DNA of 64,000 bases, taken from assembly GCA_958496175.1 (NCBI GenBank), contig OY292275.1, positions 35,293,701-35,357,700 of the forward strand, in the 5' to 3' direction. Source of the stretch: Sisyra terminalis. Taxonomy: Eukaryota > Arthropoda > Insecta > Neuroptera > Sisyridae. The first letter of the stretch is position 1. Every line of letters starts with the position of its first letter. Of this stretch, positions 47,588-59,360 are shown in pieces. The position numbers and the translations under genes were made by a program. The notes under the pieces are model-generated. The model ran no database searches. It was given only the letters and a program-made list of their open reading frames with translations, and was not told the DNA's origin.

Positions 47588-48700
47588 CTAGCTGATCCCC
47601 GCGATTTCGTCTGCGTAACGTAGATGTAGATTATATTTTCTTTTCAGATTTGCTTTTGTAGTGGTATATGAAAATTTTTATTTTTCTTATTTCTTTTACA
47701 AAAAACATAACCATACTTAAAAACACTATTTTGTCAACTTTAAAAATATACATTTAATAAACTGTTGCTTAGAATAAAATATTTGTATGTAATGATCAAT
47801 TAATTTTCAAAAAATATTTATAAATATCTAAAAAGAGTATGCTCAATTGCGTACACCTACGGTAGGTATACCTACCGTGAACCAAATAATCCGTAAATCA
47901 ATCAGCATCTATACATAAATAAAAAATATCGCCAAGTTCAATAAAGTTGGTCTTAATTATAGTAAAATAGTCGAAAGTTTTCAAAATACTCACGTCAAAA
48001 TAACAGAAGTTAAGGGTCTAGATTTTTGAATATTAGTAGGAATCCCATCTCACTGTTTCGATTCCCGAATGAACCGTTTTCCAAAAACTATTACACTATT
48101 GCCAACTATTGCATTGTACAATACAACGGCGAAATTGAAATTTGTACAATTGCACGACACCCAGTTCTTCCATAATCAAGTATAACCATTATATTTCAAA
48201 AAGGCAAGTTTTTGTACTTTAAATTAAATTACTGTGCTTTTTATTAGTTCAACTAAAAAGATTAATATAGGTTATTTTTAACTTTTAAATACCTTTCCAA
48301 TGATGTATAACTTGCCTGTCTAAAGTAAAACTTTTTTTTTCATCCCTCAGTTTTTACGTAGAGGATACATTCCCTTATTATTTTATGGAAAGATAAGTAG
48401 CCTAACGTGTGTAGGTAATTGTGTTGTGTCTTAATATAAAGTTTCATTAAATTCGGATGTTCCGTTCTTTAGTTAAATCACCAGCGCACGCGATGTATGA
48501 AAGTTTTTTGGTAATTTTTTCACACATTATTAAAGTTTTAGTATGTATGCCTAACTTTTTTGAAAATTTAATATAGCCTATGTTCACCGGTAATAGTGTA
48601 GCTTTCCAACAGTGAAAGAATTTTTCAAATCGGTCAAATAGTTTCGGAGCTTATTCAAAGTAAACAAACAATCAAATCTTTCCTCTTTATAATAGATAGA
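47588..48700 (-). mobile_element. Helitron copy 2 (1.1 kb)
   Basis: Read on the minus strand it starts TCTATCTATTATAAAGAGG at 48700 after an A. It ends ACGAAATCGCGGGGATCAG CTAG at 47588. The 3' ~560 bp aligns throughout with the end of copy 1 (22227-24565), as does the block GATTTAACTAAAGAACGG and what follows it. The first ~220 bp are unrelated to copy 1; they are a different Helitron 5' module (AAGAGGAAAGATTTGATTG). The base after CTAG is G, not the expected T. It lacks the 1.35 kb internal segment of copy 1 and has no coding sequence. Confidence 0.8.
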
Positions 48701-48719
48701 TGAAATATAAATATAGATA

Positions 48720-48769
48720 GATGACATTACTTTTTAGTCGCTTTAACACTTTTAAAACTTTAATATGAA
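48720..48769 (+). repeat. 50-bp direct repeat, right copy
   Basis: It is the partner of 47535-47584 (47 of 50). It appears to be part of the 3' end of THAP element copy 2, since TTTAAAACTTTAATA (inverted: TATTAAAGTTTTAAA) has a counterpart in copy 1 near 12665-12680. Confidence 0.75.
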
Positions 48770-49319
48770 GCGACAAAGTTGAAAAAAATTGTTTACCAAA
48801 TAATTAAACAATTGAACAATTAAAAAGTGGTAAATTTTTGAAAAAATCACTCCAAACGCGTTATAGTGTAACGTGACGTCATAATGTTAAAATTATTTCT
48901 CTATAGTAGGCTATCAACGATTCCAAATTATGTGTTGGCGATGAACTGCTATGAATATGAACAAAATTGACAATTGATTTGATCTGTTACATAATATGAG
49001 GTAAAAGATTTGTGATAATTTATAGCTTTAATTTTTGCTCTACCTCCCATTGTAGAGCGTAAATATAATTTTCTACATCTCTTTTTAGCTATTAAAAAAA
49101 TAAATAGAATTCAACACATACAATTTAAAAATCTATTTTTTAAGTACCTACTATTTTGTAATTATGAAGTATTTACTCCATAGTTGTTTGAATTTTGTAT
49201 CTTTTATTAGCTATGATTTGAAGTATAAGTTATTCAAAAAGTATTGAATTTATACGTACGAAAACATTATTATGAACGACTGCAATACTTTAAAATATAA
49301 TAATTATATCTAAATGATC

Positions 49320-49490
49320 CTCACAAGAAAATCGCTGTCGTCTTATGATTTCCACGTAGCACTGCTGGAAACCGTTGATGTCAACGTTTAATATCTTATG
49401 CCACATTTAAAAACATTTTTGGGAAGTTGTTTTTGTAGTGTTTCTACACAACGGTCCAAAAAAAGAACGATAAGTTTTATGATTTGGCAT
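49320..49490 (-). pseudogene. THAP domain, N-terminal part (broken)
   Basis: ATG at 49490 opens MPNHKTYRSFFGPLCRNTTK, followed by TTSQKCF and, after frameshifts, a segment comparable to copy 1 (NGFQQC, then VEI..RQRFSCE). The second zinc-ligand Cys (PLC) is intact. The first is Phe (TTT), and the F..VP.D segment is garbled. It supports reading both copies as one THAP-encoding family. Confidence 0.55.
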
Positions 49491-49740
49491 TTTTGATAAA
49501 TTTATTTATAAGAAGATGATAATATATAATAAGTTTTAATAATTGAAAATGTAAAACAATGTATCAACTGCATGTACTAGCGATTATATATTAACATTGT
49601 GACGTCACGTGCACTCAGTAGGTAGTTGATAGGGAAATTATCGGTACGTTTTCGGTATTTCTAATTTGTTATAACTTTTTATTAAGAACAAGAAAGAAAA
49701 GCAAAAAGCAATTTCGTTGTAAAACTTACATAAAATATTT

Positions 49741-50699
49741 CGATTTATGATTTTTTTTCTAAACTCAATTATGCCAGAAATGAATGATAACATGGTAATA
49801 AAATTGTATATTATATGTTATACATTAATTTGCTTACTAATTATTAGAGATGCGGCAAGTACAGATTCAACAAAATAATCTAATACTGAGTATTTGATTT
49901 TATGATTACTGAACTCTATTGTCTAGTTAGGACTGTTTCACACGTACACGTTTTTGTTAGATTCGGTTCTACCGGATACAACCGAAAATTTGTTTTGCAC
50001 ACATAGATATATTGTATTAGGTACTGTTTTAAAATATAGTGCTATAAAGCTATAGTGCTTACACTCCTTTTATCTTCGTTATTTGAATCAATAAGTAATA
50101 AACTTATTCGATACAGTAACAATTAGTACTGTAATAGATGTGTTACAATGAAAGATAGCATCGTTATTCTAATATTTCTAATACGAAATTCTAAATCGAA
50201 GATTTTTTGAGACCAATAGTTATGCACTTATTTTTCATCTAAAACGTTCTAATTCTCTGACGGTAGTCTATATAAAGATTATATATACTGAAAAAAATGA
50301 AAAGAATTTTACTAAAGAAAATCTTGAAGAAATTTGTCGAAATATTTTAATTAGTAAGAAACTTCAGTGCACAGGTCTGACTTTCTTTAACAATTTTTTT
50401 ACTTAGTATTGATAACTTGAATAAACTTATTGATAAATTTCAGATTTGAATTTTTTTGTTTTTTTTTATGTTAATAAAAATTTCTTCTATCATAATAATT
50501 TTTTTGCACACAATCAGAACTTGTTTCATTATTTATCATAATTGTGTAACAAAGATAATTTTTTATGTTCAAATCGTGAACTCAAAAAAATATGATAAAC
50601 CTATACACGTAATATTTTTTTTTAAATTTTGCTTATTTAATATTGCTTCCCATTACACCTTAAAATTTTTAATAATTATTTTGATATTTTATTTTATTG
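49741..50699. other. AT-rich stretch without a recognisable gene
   Basis: A 90-codon frame at 50456-50728 is almost wholly Phe, Ile, Tyr and Lys and enters repeat family B. It is AT-rich noise and not a gene. Confidence 0.6.
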
Positions 50700-50890
50700 T
50701 GGCATTTATCTTCCAAATAAAATTTTAACCGGAGAATAGAGTAAACATGGATATATTCACTTAAGAATAATATACGTGTAGGATAAATATCTAGGATTTA
50801 TCTTACATATACGTAATTACCTATTAAAAATCTATCATATGTATATGGTCCATCCATATCCATGAGTGAAAATATCGACCTTAAATATTG
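50700..50890 (+). repeat. Dispersed repeat family B, copy 2
   Basis: It matches 29990-30185 in ordered blocks (ATCTTCCAAATAAAATTTTA, AAACATGGATATATTC, TTAAGAATAATATACGTGTA, GGTCCATCC, GAGTGAAAATATCGA). Non-coding. Confidence 0.6.
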
Positions 50891-52434
50891 TTATTTTTTT
50901 ATTGTCTTAGTTTATAACTCATTTGTTTTTGACGCTACCTACTACTCTCTTTTCCCCAACTATCTTCAAATTGAATGTAAAAAAGGATCGTAAGAGGGTG
51001 ATTCTTTTACCCATAACACATAAGTCATAACAGAAATTCTAATAAGCTCGAAAATATTAAAATATTAAGTTAGAGTTATTATGCGCTAAGGATATTTTAT
51101 AAATATTTTTGTATCTAAATAAAAAGTTAGTTAATACCTCTAATTTATGATACTAAGAAAAGCGTATGACAAAATCAAGATTTAAGCAAAAATGTTTATA
51201 ATTATTAAACAAATAATAATTCTATTTCCAGAAGACCCAACCATTTATACAATTCTGCTTAAGTAATTAAAAGTATAAGTAATTAAAATCTCAGAAGTAT
51301 ATTTAAACAATAATAACAATAATGATAGATTTTATAGATAAAACGTAAAGACTTGCTTTTTTATTTATTTTTTTGTTAAACTACTCTCGTAAGTTAAATT
51401 ATTAATTGAGTAACGTAGACCTGAAATGATTGGCAAGATAGTGATCACACGCACAACCGAGTTACGTTTTATGTCTACTCATTTTACTACTTATACTTAT
51501 GAATGAAAATATTTGCATTTCTAGATTCATTCAATAGAAACATCCGTTTATTTTCTTTACGTATATAATAAATTTAATATTGTCGATACTTAACAGAAAA
51601 AAGTATTCGTTTTCATTAGTTTCTACGTTATGCAGAACATTTGAATAGTTTGCATTTATAATTTACTACGGTATGTAAATGGTAGATATGTCATGGATAT
51701 GATATTTATTCAAAAGTTCAAGCATTTATGTAAATGTTGAATAAGCAAACAAAAAATATGTAAAAATTGAACGATAAAAATTATACTCTAGTTTTATCAT
51801 TTTCAAACCAAAGGTTAGTTATTTGTTTACCTACTTCATTTTAACTAGAAAGGCTATAATATTAAAAATGAAACCTAAATCAATATTTTGAAAACATAAT
51901 TCAAATTTTAGTTATTATCAAAAGTTTTAATTTATATTTTGAACTTTAAACCCCACATATACGTCACTACGGTGGCACTAATCAATTAAAAAAAATGTTC
52001 AGGTAAGTCAAGCAAATCGTGAAAAATATACAGTTGTGAAAATCAAGATGAATAGCGATTCAATTTAAGGGCAAAATATCAAACCTGAAATTTCCTTAAG
52101 TTCTAAAATTGTAAATATTACAAACACTGAAAATCGTCCGGGTGCGTGTTAAACGAAGCAAAGCGACGGTTCCGTAACTGTGGTATATAGTATTCGTTGG
52201 ATAAATGAAATCTTTAGAACGGCATATCTTATTCAAATTAATTTTCATTGAAATTATTTTTCTAGTTTTATCACTTTATTTTCATTCAAAATTTTCCACT
52301 TGAATAGTTACAAGGAAAATTATTGTTTTTTAGAACAGTAATACATAGGCATATGACCAATTAGTTTAAATAAAAAAGTTACTTTAAAACCTTTTCTACA
52401 GTTTTCGTAGTCTACTTAACGATATCTTACAATG

Positions 52435-52455
52435 GATGATGATGATGATGATGAT
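52435..52455. repeat. (GAT)n microsatellite
   Basis: Seven GAT units. Confidence 0.7.
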
Positions 52456-52628
52456 ATGATTTTTAGATCAAAGCTCTTGTTGTAAGGTCATAGGTACGGT
52501 GAAAGTACACCAAGAAAAGTTTACCGATAAAGTTTAAGATCGAATTCGTCATCAGATCATGTAAAAATAGTATATCTATATCGTGTATTCTTACTATAAG
52601 GAAATGTGGCAGAGAGGGTGGGAAAGAG

Positions 52629-52664
52629 AAGGCTGAGAAAAGGAACTCGACCGGTCTCAGCTTT
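52629..52664. repeat. 10-bp GC-containing hairpin
   Basis: AAGGCTGAGA pairs with TCTCAGCTTT (one G-T pair) around a 16-base loop, in a patch of raised GC (52605-52680). No gene ends here, so a terminator role is not suggested. Confidence 0.4.
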
Positions 52665-52849
52665 CTGCCTTACCTTTTACTAACTTATAATACTGTGGGA
52701 GATATTTTTTTAACTATATAAAAATAGGAAAATGTGTTAAAGTAAAACTTAAGGACATTAGTTAATTAATTCATTTTTTTTTAATTATTTGAAATTTCTA
52801 GGATGAGATTAATTAAACCCTAATATTGCAGCCTTAGATTGTATGTCCT

Positions 52850-53545
52850 AATATTGTGATTCTTGGGTCCCTTTTTGATTTAATTAAAACCGAGTAGCTG
52901 GACGAACCTCAGAAACGGACGTACAAAGTATTTTTCAACTGTAGGTTCGAGGATTTGTTATTTCTAGTTCTTTATGTCTCCATTCATTCAGAACGTAACG
53001 TTCCCATAAACGTGAGAAACGGTTTCATCCTCTGCTTGATAGAGTCTAAATATTGGATCATCCACATGTGCTCCAATTGTATGCAAGTGTTTCTTCAGTA
53101 CACAGCGGCCGGTTATTAGACCCGTTACCACTTTGACATATGTTCTTGTAAGATCAAATATTTTAGTAGTTATTACAAAAGTTCAGTTTTTAGGAATGGT
53201 TTTCCCATAATATTTTATTGTATTTTTGTCCAATGGTATTCTTTTATAGTGAGTAGTGATTTTTTAAACCCTTTCTTCAATGGTATTTTTGCCAATTTTG
53301 CCAGGATACCAAGCACAGGGTATGAGCCTGTGAATTCAAATATCTTTATAATGGTATCCTGGATCCTTGATGGGACAAGGTTCTCAGCTCTTTAATTACT
53401 CTTAATACCATTGTGATCTGATATCCACCCCCCGTTGATCTTGTTTTTGATGACCAAGTTTTTAAGGGTTTTTTCACACTCCCAGATGAGTTGAAAGCTA
53501 GTGTGTTTAATTCAGCTTAACTATCAATCGTTTAATACTACGTGA
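52850..53545 (-). mobile_element. RNase-H-type LINE, C-terminal part of ORF2 (broken)
   Basis: The minus strand reads LVWECEKTLKNLVIKNKI, GGWISDHNGIKSN, stop, RAENLVPSRIQ (RNase H end: WV.GH.GI.GN..A..LA). It continues with GFKKSLLTIKEYHWTKIQ, then (other frame) ARTYVKVVTGLITGRCVLKK-like sequence with HLHTIGAHVDDPIFRLYQ and AEDETVSHVYGNVTF. Last come EKYFVRPFLRFVQLLGFN and a stop. This order (RNase H, W..I.G..., TGLLTG.C.LKKHLH..G...DP.CR.C..E.ET..H....C, hydrophobic end) is that of the I/R1/LOA-like insect LINEs. The Cys residues of the terminal zinc-like motif are mostly lost. It is the best-preserved of three tails of this type here (4240-4720, 63530-63640). Confidence 0.75.
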
Positions 53546-53632
53546 ATATGAGGATCGTGTTGTTACTTTATTGATATTACACTTTTACAATATTCAGTAA
53601 ATAGGATTAGCTTTTTTTCTTCTTTTGATGAC

Positions 53633-53648
53633 CCTTCAACGTTGAAGG
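53633..53648. repeat. 16-bp perfect palindrome
   Basis: CCTTCAACGTTGAAGG. It lies at the 3' end of the minus-strand LINE fragment below, over its last codons and stop, and is probably incidental. Confidence 0.5.
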
Positions 53649-53787
53649 TTGACGATCATCATGATTATTTTGATTTTTGATACAGTAGTGCGGAAAAGTC
53701 CTCAAGTGCTTTTTCCGAACCACCCACAAAAATTGCCTAGCCAGGATTTTTTTCTTCTTCCCAGAGTCCTTTCTTCTTCAATATAAC
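53640..53787 (-). mobile_element. LINE ORF2 C-terminal end (second family)
   Basis: One minus-strand frame reads GYIEEERTLGRRKKSWLGNF, CGWFGKST, stop, GLFRTTVSKIKIIMMIVNLQ and R, then a stop. It resembles the conserved end of a common insect endonuclease/reverse-transcriptase family (.G+R..GRR+.SWL+NLR.WF......LFR.AV.K..IA.M..N+R). Only one internal stop is present and no frameshift, so it is younger than the neighbouring RNase H fragment at 52850-53545. The two are on the same strand but belong to different families. Confidence 0.7.
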
Positions 53788-55578
53788 CCTAAATGACGAA
53801 CTGGAGTAGAAGTGATATTTGTTACTATACTAGACTACTACTTCTACTAATATATTAGATTAATTAAAAGCTTCGTTCTTGTCGGGTGCCCCACGACACT
53901 GCTTTAGTTTTTCTATCCTCTAGTTTCACAATTAATGAGTATCACATAAAACTTGTTCAATCTACATAGTGTTCATAGTTTTCATGTTAAATATCGGTGA
54001 CAAATTATTAGAGTCATGTTTTTACCATTTATCAATGAAACTCTAAAAATAGACGTTTGATATGAAATCAATTTATTATTTTTTTGTACCAAAATATATT
54101 ACATGAAAGTACTTGTTTCTTGCAAGATTTAGAATTTCGTTTTTAGTGCTTATTTTTCGTACTAATTATTAGACAGAGTAGCAAGTATAAGAGCGTAAAA
54201 GGTACTCAATTACAATTAATGCATAGCACACGTTACGGCGACGATTTCGTTATCAAATATTAGCTTATTAAGTATCTAATAAAAACGAAAATTTCACCGA
54301 AATATTATGCTTTGCTTAAACTATAGTTTTTTTAAAGACCATATTTTTGTTAATCCATCAAGTAACTAACACAATTGAAATGGATGCGAACCAAAGTTTA
54401 TTATTAATTTTTACATAGAGATAAAGTTTAAATTATAGTTGTAGTGGTTTATTATGAATATTCACTCAATTTCATATATTAAATCCTTTACGAGACTATT
54501 TATAAAAGACAAAGACATCATATCGAGTTGGTCAATCAAAAAAAATCTATTATAATATTGTCTTATCAAATTATTTAGGTAAGTTTTGATATATTAATCA
54601 CTTGTAATTAAGCAGATATCGTGTAGTAATTTTGCTGTAAAATAATTGTAGAAATTAGGTATAATTTAGTTATCTTAATTTCAATAGGAAAATAATAATT
54701 TTACATAAAGGTCACATAAGAATAAATTATCATTAAACAAATTTGCAACTCAAGATCATATGTGGTCAACAATTGTAAGCATCTAATTAGTATTTAATTA
54801 CTATTATAAATTGGTTAATTGCTGCATTCGTGTTAAATAGTTGAGATATAATCCAAGAATATGCAGTAGCCCACGCGAAAAAGCATCTCATCACAAATGG
54901 AAAATGGGAATAATTTGTTTGGCCGGATGTCTCCAAACATATCACAGGTGTTTTATTACAATAAGCAGGTGTCAACTTAATATTCATTGGTAATTTGATG
55001 TAAAATAATTCTTTGTGGAGAGTTATTACCAAGAATTCATGTTTTGTCATTCATTAAATTTCTTCCATTGAAGGAATAGTTTTCTAATATGAAATAAAAC
55101 GAATGTTGTTATATATTTGTCAAAGAGACCGAAAAAATATAGAACAATTCACTCAGAAAATGTCGTCATTTACAAAAGAAATATTAAAATTTATGCCAAA
55201 CTCTTGATATTAACTGTTGAAATAATTGGCAAATAAACAAGCACTTACAGCTCTTGCCTTTGTAAGTATGCCGCAATGAAATTAATTATTAAGAAACATT
55301 ATATTATGGACTGCAATTTTTGATATCATTAAGCATTATGAATTATCAAGGACAGTAATTTACGAATAAAATATTCTCAGCATTGATATATTGTCTTCAA
55401 AGATTGTTCCAAATATGAAATTGTTCAATTGAAATTTTATAACATATGAAGAAGCATTGCCAATATTATTTTCAATTATTTGTTAACTAATGGCGTATAT
55501 ATAACTAAATATAAAAAAACATAGTAAATAACAAAACCCTACAATATGCAAAGAAGTACCGAATTTTTTCATAGTCTA
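53788..55578. other. AT-rich stretch without a recognisable gene
   Basis: An 87-codon minus-strand frame at 54787-55050 has no motif I know, and its surroundings show no splice or promoter support. I see nothing else. Confidence 0.5.
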
Positions 55579-55812
55579 ATTAGCTATAAGTGAAACCTGT
55601 GATTTCGTCTACGTTACATATGTGTTGATAATATTTTTTAGACATTCCTCTTTATCTTAATATAATAGGTGGTATAGGTACATGGGAAAATGTAGAATAT
55701 AGTAGAGATATGGTAGGAATAAGGATATATTGAAACAAAAATTTACCCTAAAATTGGGGCCAAAATTAAAATGATCAGATAGACATTAAAATTTTATACA
55801 TATTAGTATGGT
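55579..55812 (-). mobile_element. Helitron copy 3 (short, 0.23 kb)
   Basis: On the minus strand the start CATACTAATATGTATAAAAT and AATTTTAGGGTAAATTTTTG match the 5' end of copy 1. The end ATGTAACGTAGACGAAATCA (55619-55600), followed by ...TTATAGCTAAT, matches the common 3' end (GTTACGCAGACGAAGTCGCG...AGCTAG). Everything in between is deleted. The 3' hairpin and CTAG have decayed. Confidence 0.65.
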
Positions 55813-58621
55813 TAATGGTTATATTACATCTTTCTTTCTAAAAAATATCGATAAATATTTTGCTATTACAGAAGTCAAGTTTACTAAAAAAATATTACAA
55901 ACAACTAAAAAATGATTCCAAGCAGTAGTAATTAAATACCTTTTATGAAGTTATGTTATGAATGTTTGCATTTAAAATTTATTTTGTAAAGGAGGAAAAA
56001 TAAAACTAATCTAAAAGTTAGCCCGTTAAGTCACGATTTTTTTAGTCACACTCAAATCATAAGTAGAGGAAAACGGTAGGTACCAAACGAAATGGTTTAG
56101 GGAAAAAAGAAGTAATATATTACTTTCTTTAAGAAAAAATATAAGAAATTTTATTCAGGCTTATTTTTAGTAGGTACATATATAGGTAAATGTTCAATGC
56201 AGAAGATTTTCATAGTTAAAGTAATCGACAATTAAAAAAGAATTTAGAATTTCCTAAAATAGTAAAAAAAAAAATGTTTCGCTAAAGTTAAAAATGTTAT
56301 ATCTAAATTTACTAAAAATAAGGTGTGTATATTTGAAAGTCTATCATCACAATTTTCGATTTTCCAATCCAAAGCATTTTTTTATCTAAACTTTTGAACC
56401 ATCACATTGAAAGAATTAAGCGACATATATTCGAGAAGAAAGTTGAATGCTCTACAAAAAATTTTCATTAAATCAACGGTTACCATATAATCGAACCTTG
56501 AACATTGATTTGTTTTTACAATTTGCTTTTTATAACTTTGGAATTTTATAACTATTGAACAAGTTGATATTCACAGCAAAGTGTTATATATTCTTAAAAG
56601 AAATTAAATGCTTTACAAAAAAGTGGTTTCTTAGTAGGTACTATTTAATATGCTTACATATTTCAAAGTTATTCTTAGTTATACTATCTCACTTAAACTT
56701 TAATTTCAAGCGTTATTATGAACCGACATCCTAATATTGTTTTATGGAACAATTTTTAACCAATATTAAACTTACTTTTATATGTAGAAGTTAAGCATTA
56801 ACAAATCAATGAGCCTTGTATTTAAATATTTAAATTTTTGTAAAACTAAGTCTCTTTTGTTAAAAAATTATAAACTTGTGATAATAAAAATAAATAAATA
56901 AATTCAGATTTACCTAGTATATAAAACAGACTTGATTCATATATTTTATCTTACAATTATCAGCAAGTTTAGTCAAGAGTCTTTTTAATCAATCCATTGT
57001 ATTCAATATCGCTATAATTCACACCTCTCGCATGATTTCTCATAATCGTAGATAGTACATACATATATCTCACCAGATACAAATATTGAAATTTGTATTT
57101 TATTTTTCGTTAATTATTTTTTAAACGAATAAAACAAAAATTGAAATGTACGAAATAATAAATATTATATTAAATATGTGTCAGCTTTTATGAAAATTTG
57201 GTTAGATGTCATGAAAAAAAATTATCTAAAATATTACTATATTCCATAATTTTTATAAAAAAGAAACCATCTTTGATGTTGAGAAAAACTACAATATTTT
57301 TCTGCTGAAGTTTTGAGAATTTCGTTAAGTTTTTTGTAATACATTCAATGTTGAACTTTAAAGCTTCTGAATAAATCGATAAAGCATTATGTCCATTTAT
57401 CACAAAACTTTCAAGCCAAATGGAGAGTAGAGATAACCATGTAACTCTTTTAAACTGTATAGTAGTACAAGTCAGCAAAAAAATATTTCTTAAAAAATAT
57501 TGTTCAAAGAAATACTTTTTTTAGAACTTAATATTTTATCTTTTCTCAAAAACTGTTATTGAATTGATATTATTGACATGTTTTAAATTAACGTATTTGA
57601 CGTATTCTATATTATTTAATCTAATTCAACCAATATAATAAAATTAATCGTTCACTCCAAATACTCGAAAATCAAATCATCACATCAACACAATATAACT
57701 TTACAAAAATCATTGCAAGGACAAAGCTTAGTTAGAAAAAACTTAATGTTCTTGCTAATATTTAAAGTCGTTTTTTAAAATGAAACCCTAATAACTTCGT
57801 CACAGCTATTTTACTCGAAAGTTATTATCACTTTGGAAGAATTTTCAATCAAATTTGGAAGAAGGTATAATAGGTATAAGGAAGGTATAATATTCTATCA
57901 ACTGCTACAAAATTATGTGAAGAAACTATGAAAAAAAAAGTTTAGAATTATATATTTATTTATATATTTTTTTCAAATTAAACCAAAATATCGTTAAATA
58001 CATATATGCTACAAAATTGTAAAAAAATTACCCCTAGAACTACTTGAACTAGGTACTTATACCGTGAAAGAATCTAAAAAAAATAGATGTAACAAAGTTT
58101 AAATGATACTTACAACGATCTTTGGTTTGATTTGGATATTTTTTATTGTTTATGATGTACTTTTTGAAAAATGGAATATTTTCTAGAATACTTTCCGAGG
58201 CATACTTCCGATTAGAAAATTCTAGTGAACTCTATTAGATCTCTTTATTGGGACCTCAAATTGGGATGTAAAGCAAATCCTTGTACTAGTTAAACAACAT
58301 TAGTAATACTTCAATGTCAAAATTCTAAGAAAATACGACTAAGATGATTCCAACCTGAACTTTAAAAGGGAAATCTCAAAGAGATTCCACGTAGTTTTCA
58401 CAACCTTGACCCTAGTAAAGAACTTATAGTGATAGTTACAGGGAAAGCACTAGTGGTCTTAAATATGTACACTCTATACTTCACCTCTGTGGTGAACTCA
58501 GAACTCTATTCTACGCATACGTGAAGATTATATCAAAATAATAATAAGCAAATGTATATATTATGTCGGTAAAGATAAAAAACAAAGAATATCTATAAAC
58601 ATATACCTGTGAGTGAAAAAA
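55813..58621. other. AT-rich stretch without a recognisable gene
   Basis: 58190-58510 is of more even composition and may once have been coding or transposon sequence, but no frame gives a family I recognise. An 89-codon minus-strand frame (57209-57478) is unassigned. A GAAGGTATAATA direct repeat lies near 57862-57890. Confidence 0.45.
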
Positions 58622-58803
58622 CAACTTATGAGTATACTTGTATACTTGTGTATACTTGTGAGTGATTACCAAATATAATAATCATTATATTATCAGTTGT
58701 CATTTGTGCCAATTGTCATTTCGATTTCGTTCAATTAACGATTTTTGTCATTTTTCAGTTGTGTCAGTGTTGGCTGCGAGTTGTTAACAAGTAGCTACTA
58801 GTA
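58622..58803 (-). repeat. Dispersed repeat family A, copy 4
   Basis: On the minus strand: ACTAGTAGCTACTTGTTAAC, GCAGCCAACACTGACACAAC, TGAAAAATGACAAAAAT, CGAAATCGAAATGACAATTG, TATTTGGTAATCACTCACAA. It is collinear with 19059-19480 and 16797-16965. The 58630-58660 end carries a tandem GTATACTT repeat. Confidence 0.65.
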
Positions 58804-59360
58804 ATATATATTCATCGTCTATGTAAAATAAATCAATTTTTTTCCTTATAAGAGACTGTAACAGAGACCTAATATATATTACATTTTAAATTATTTCCCT
58901 GTCCTGATTTAAAGTTTAATATTTTCAAATATCAAATTTTCTCAAGTCTTAAACAGCTAATCTTTCCAATAAATCTTCATAAAACCACGTGGGGAAAAAT
59001 GATAGTAATGACAGTAAACTTTAAATTTCAACGTTTAATTTGCATATTACGGTTTCATTTAAAACCAAATCAGAAAAAAACTGACAATGATTTATTTATA
59101 TTTTTCATTAAGGAATTGATTAAGAATTTCCCAGTTGGGTTTTTATTGAGTCCTAATAGAGATTTCCTTATCGAAACTCATGATATATATCTTGGGTAAT
59201 TCCAATGTATTTTCTAATTTCACTATTTTTACTTAATTTTAATCTACTTCTTTTTCTTCTTCGGCATTTTCCCATTCTCTGGTTTTCCAATATCCCTACC
59301 TCTTAGATCTTTCTTTGTTATGGCTTGTCCGATGTATGACCTTGTCATCAACTCTTGTTA
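58804..59360. other. AT-rich stretch without a recognisable gene
   Basis: A 66-codon frame (58999-59199) has no recognisable motif. A patch at 59235-59340 (TTCTTCTTCGGCATTTTCCC) is less AT-rich, but unassigned. Confidence 0.45.

Larger units (their letters stand above)
48720..49740 (-). mobile_element. THAP-bearing DNA transposon, copy 2
   Basis: Read on the minus strand it has, in order, ATACCGAAAACGTACCG (near 49660), GTGCACGTGACGTCACAATG (near 49615), the THAP start, and at the far end CATTATGACGTCACGTTACA and AACGCGTTTGGAGTGATTTT. Copy 1 (12000-12640) has the same order. It is longer than copy 1 but likewise lacks any visible catalytic domain. Its 3' end touches the direct repeat flanking Helitron copy 2, so the Helitron may have inserted at or near this element. 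Confidence 0.55.
50891..52849. other. AT-rich stretch without a recognisable gene
   Basis: No coding similarity seen. It holds a GAT microsatellite (52435-52455) and a hairpin at 52629-52664. Around 52135-52190 a CpG-richer patch (CCGGGTGCGTG, AAAGCGACGGTTCCGTAAC) resembles words common in insect repeats, but I cannot place it. Confidence 0.5.

Noticed and set aside
50456..50728. 90-codon hydrophobic frame on the + strand
   Set aside because: Composition is almost entirely Phe, Ile, Tyr, Lys and Asn from T-rich DNA, and its end runs into dispersed repeat family B.
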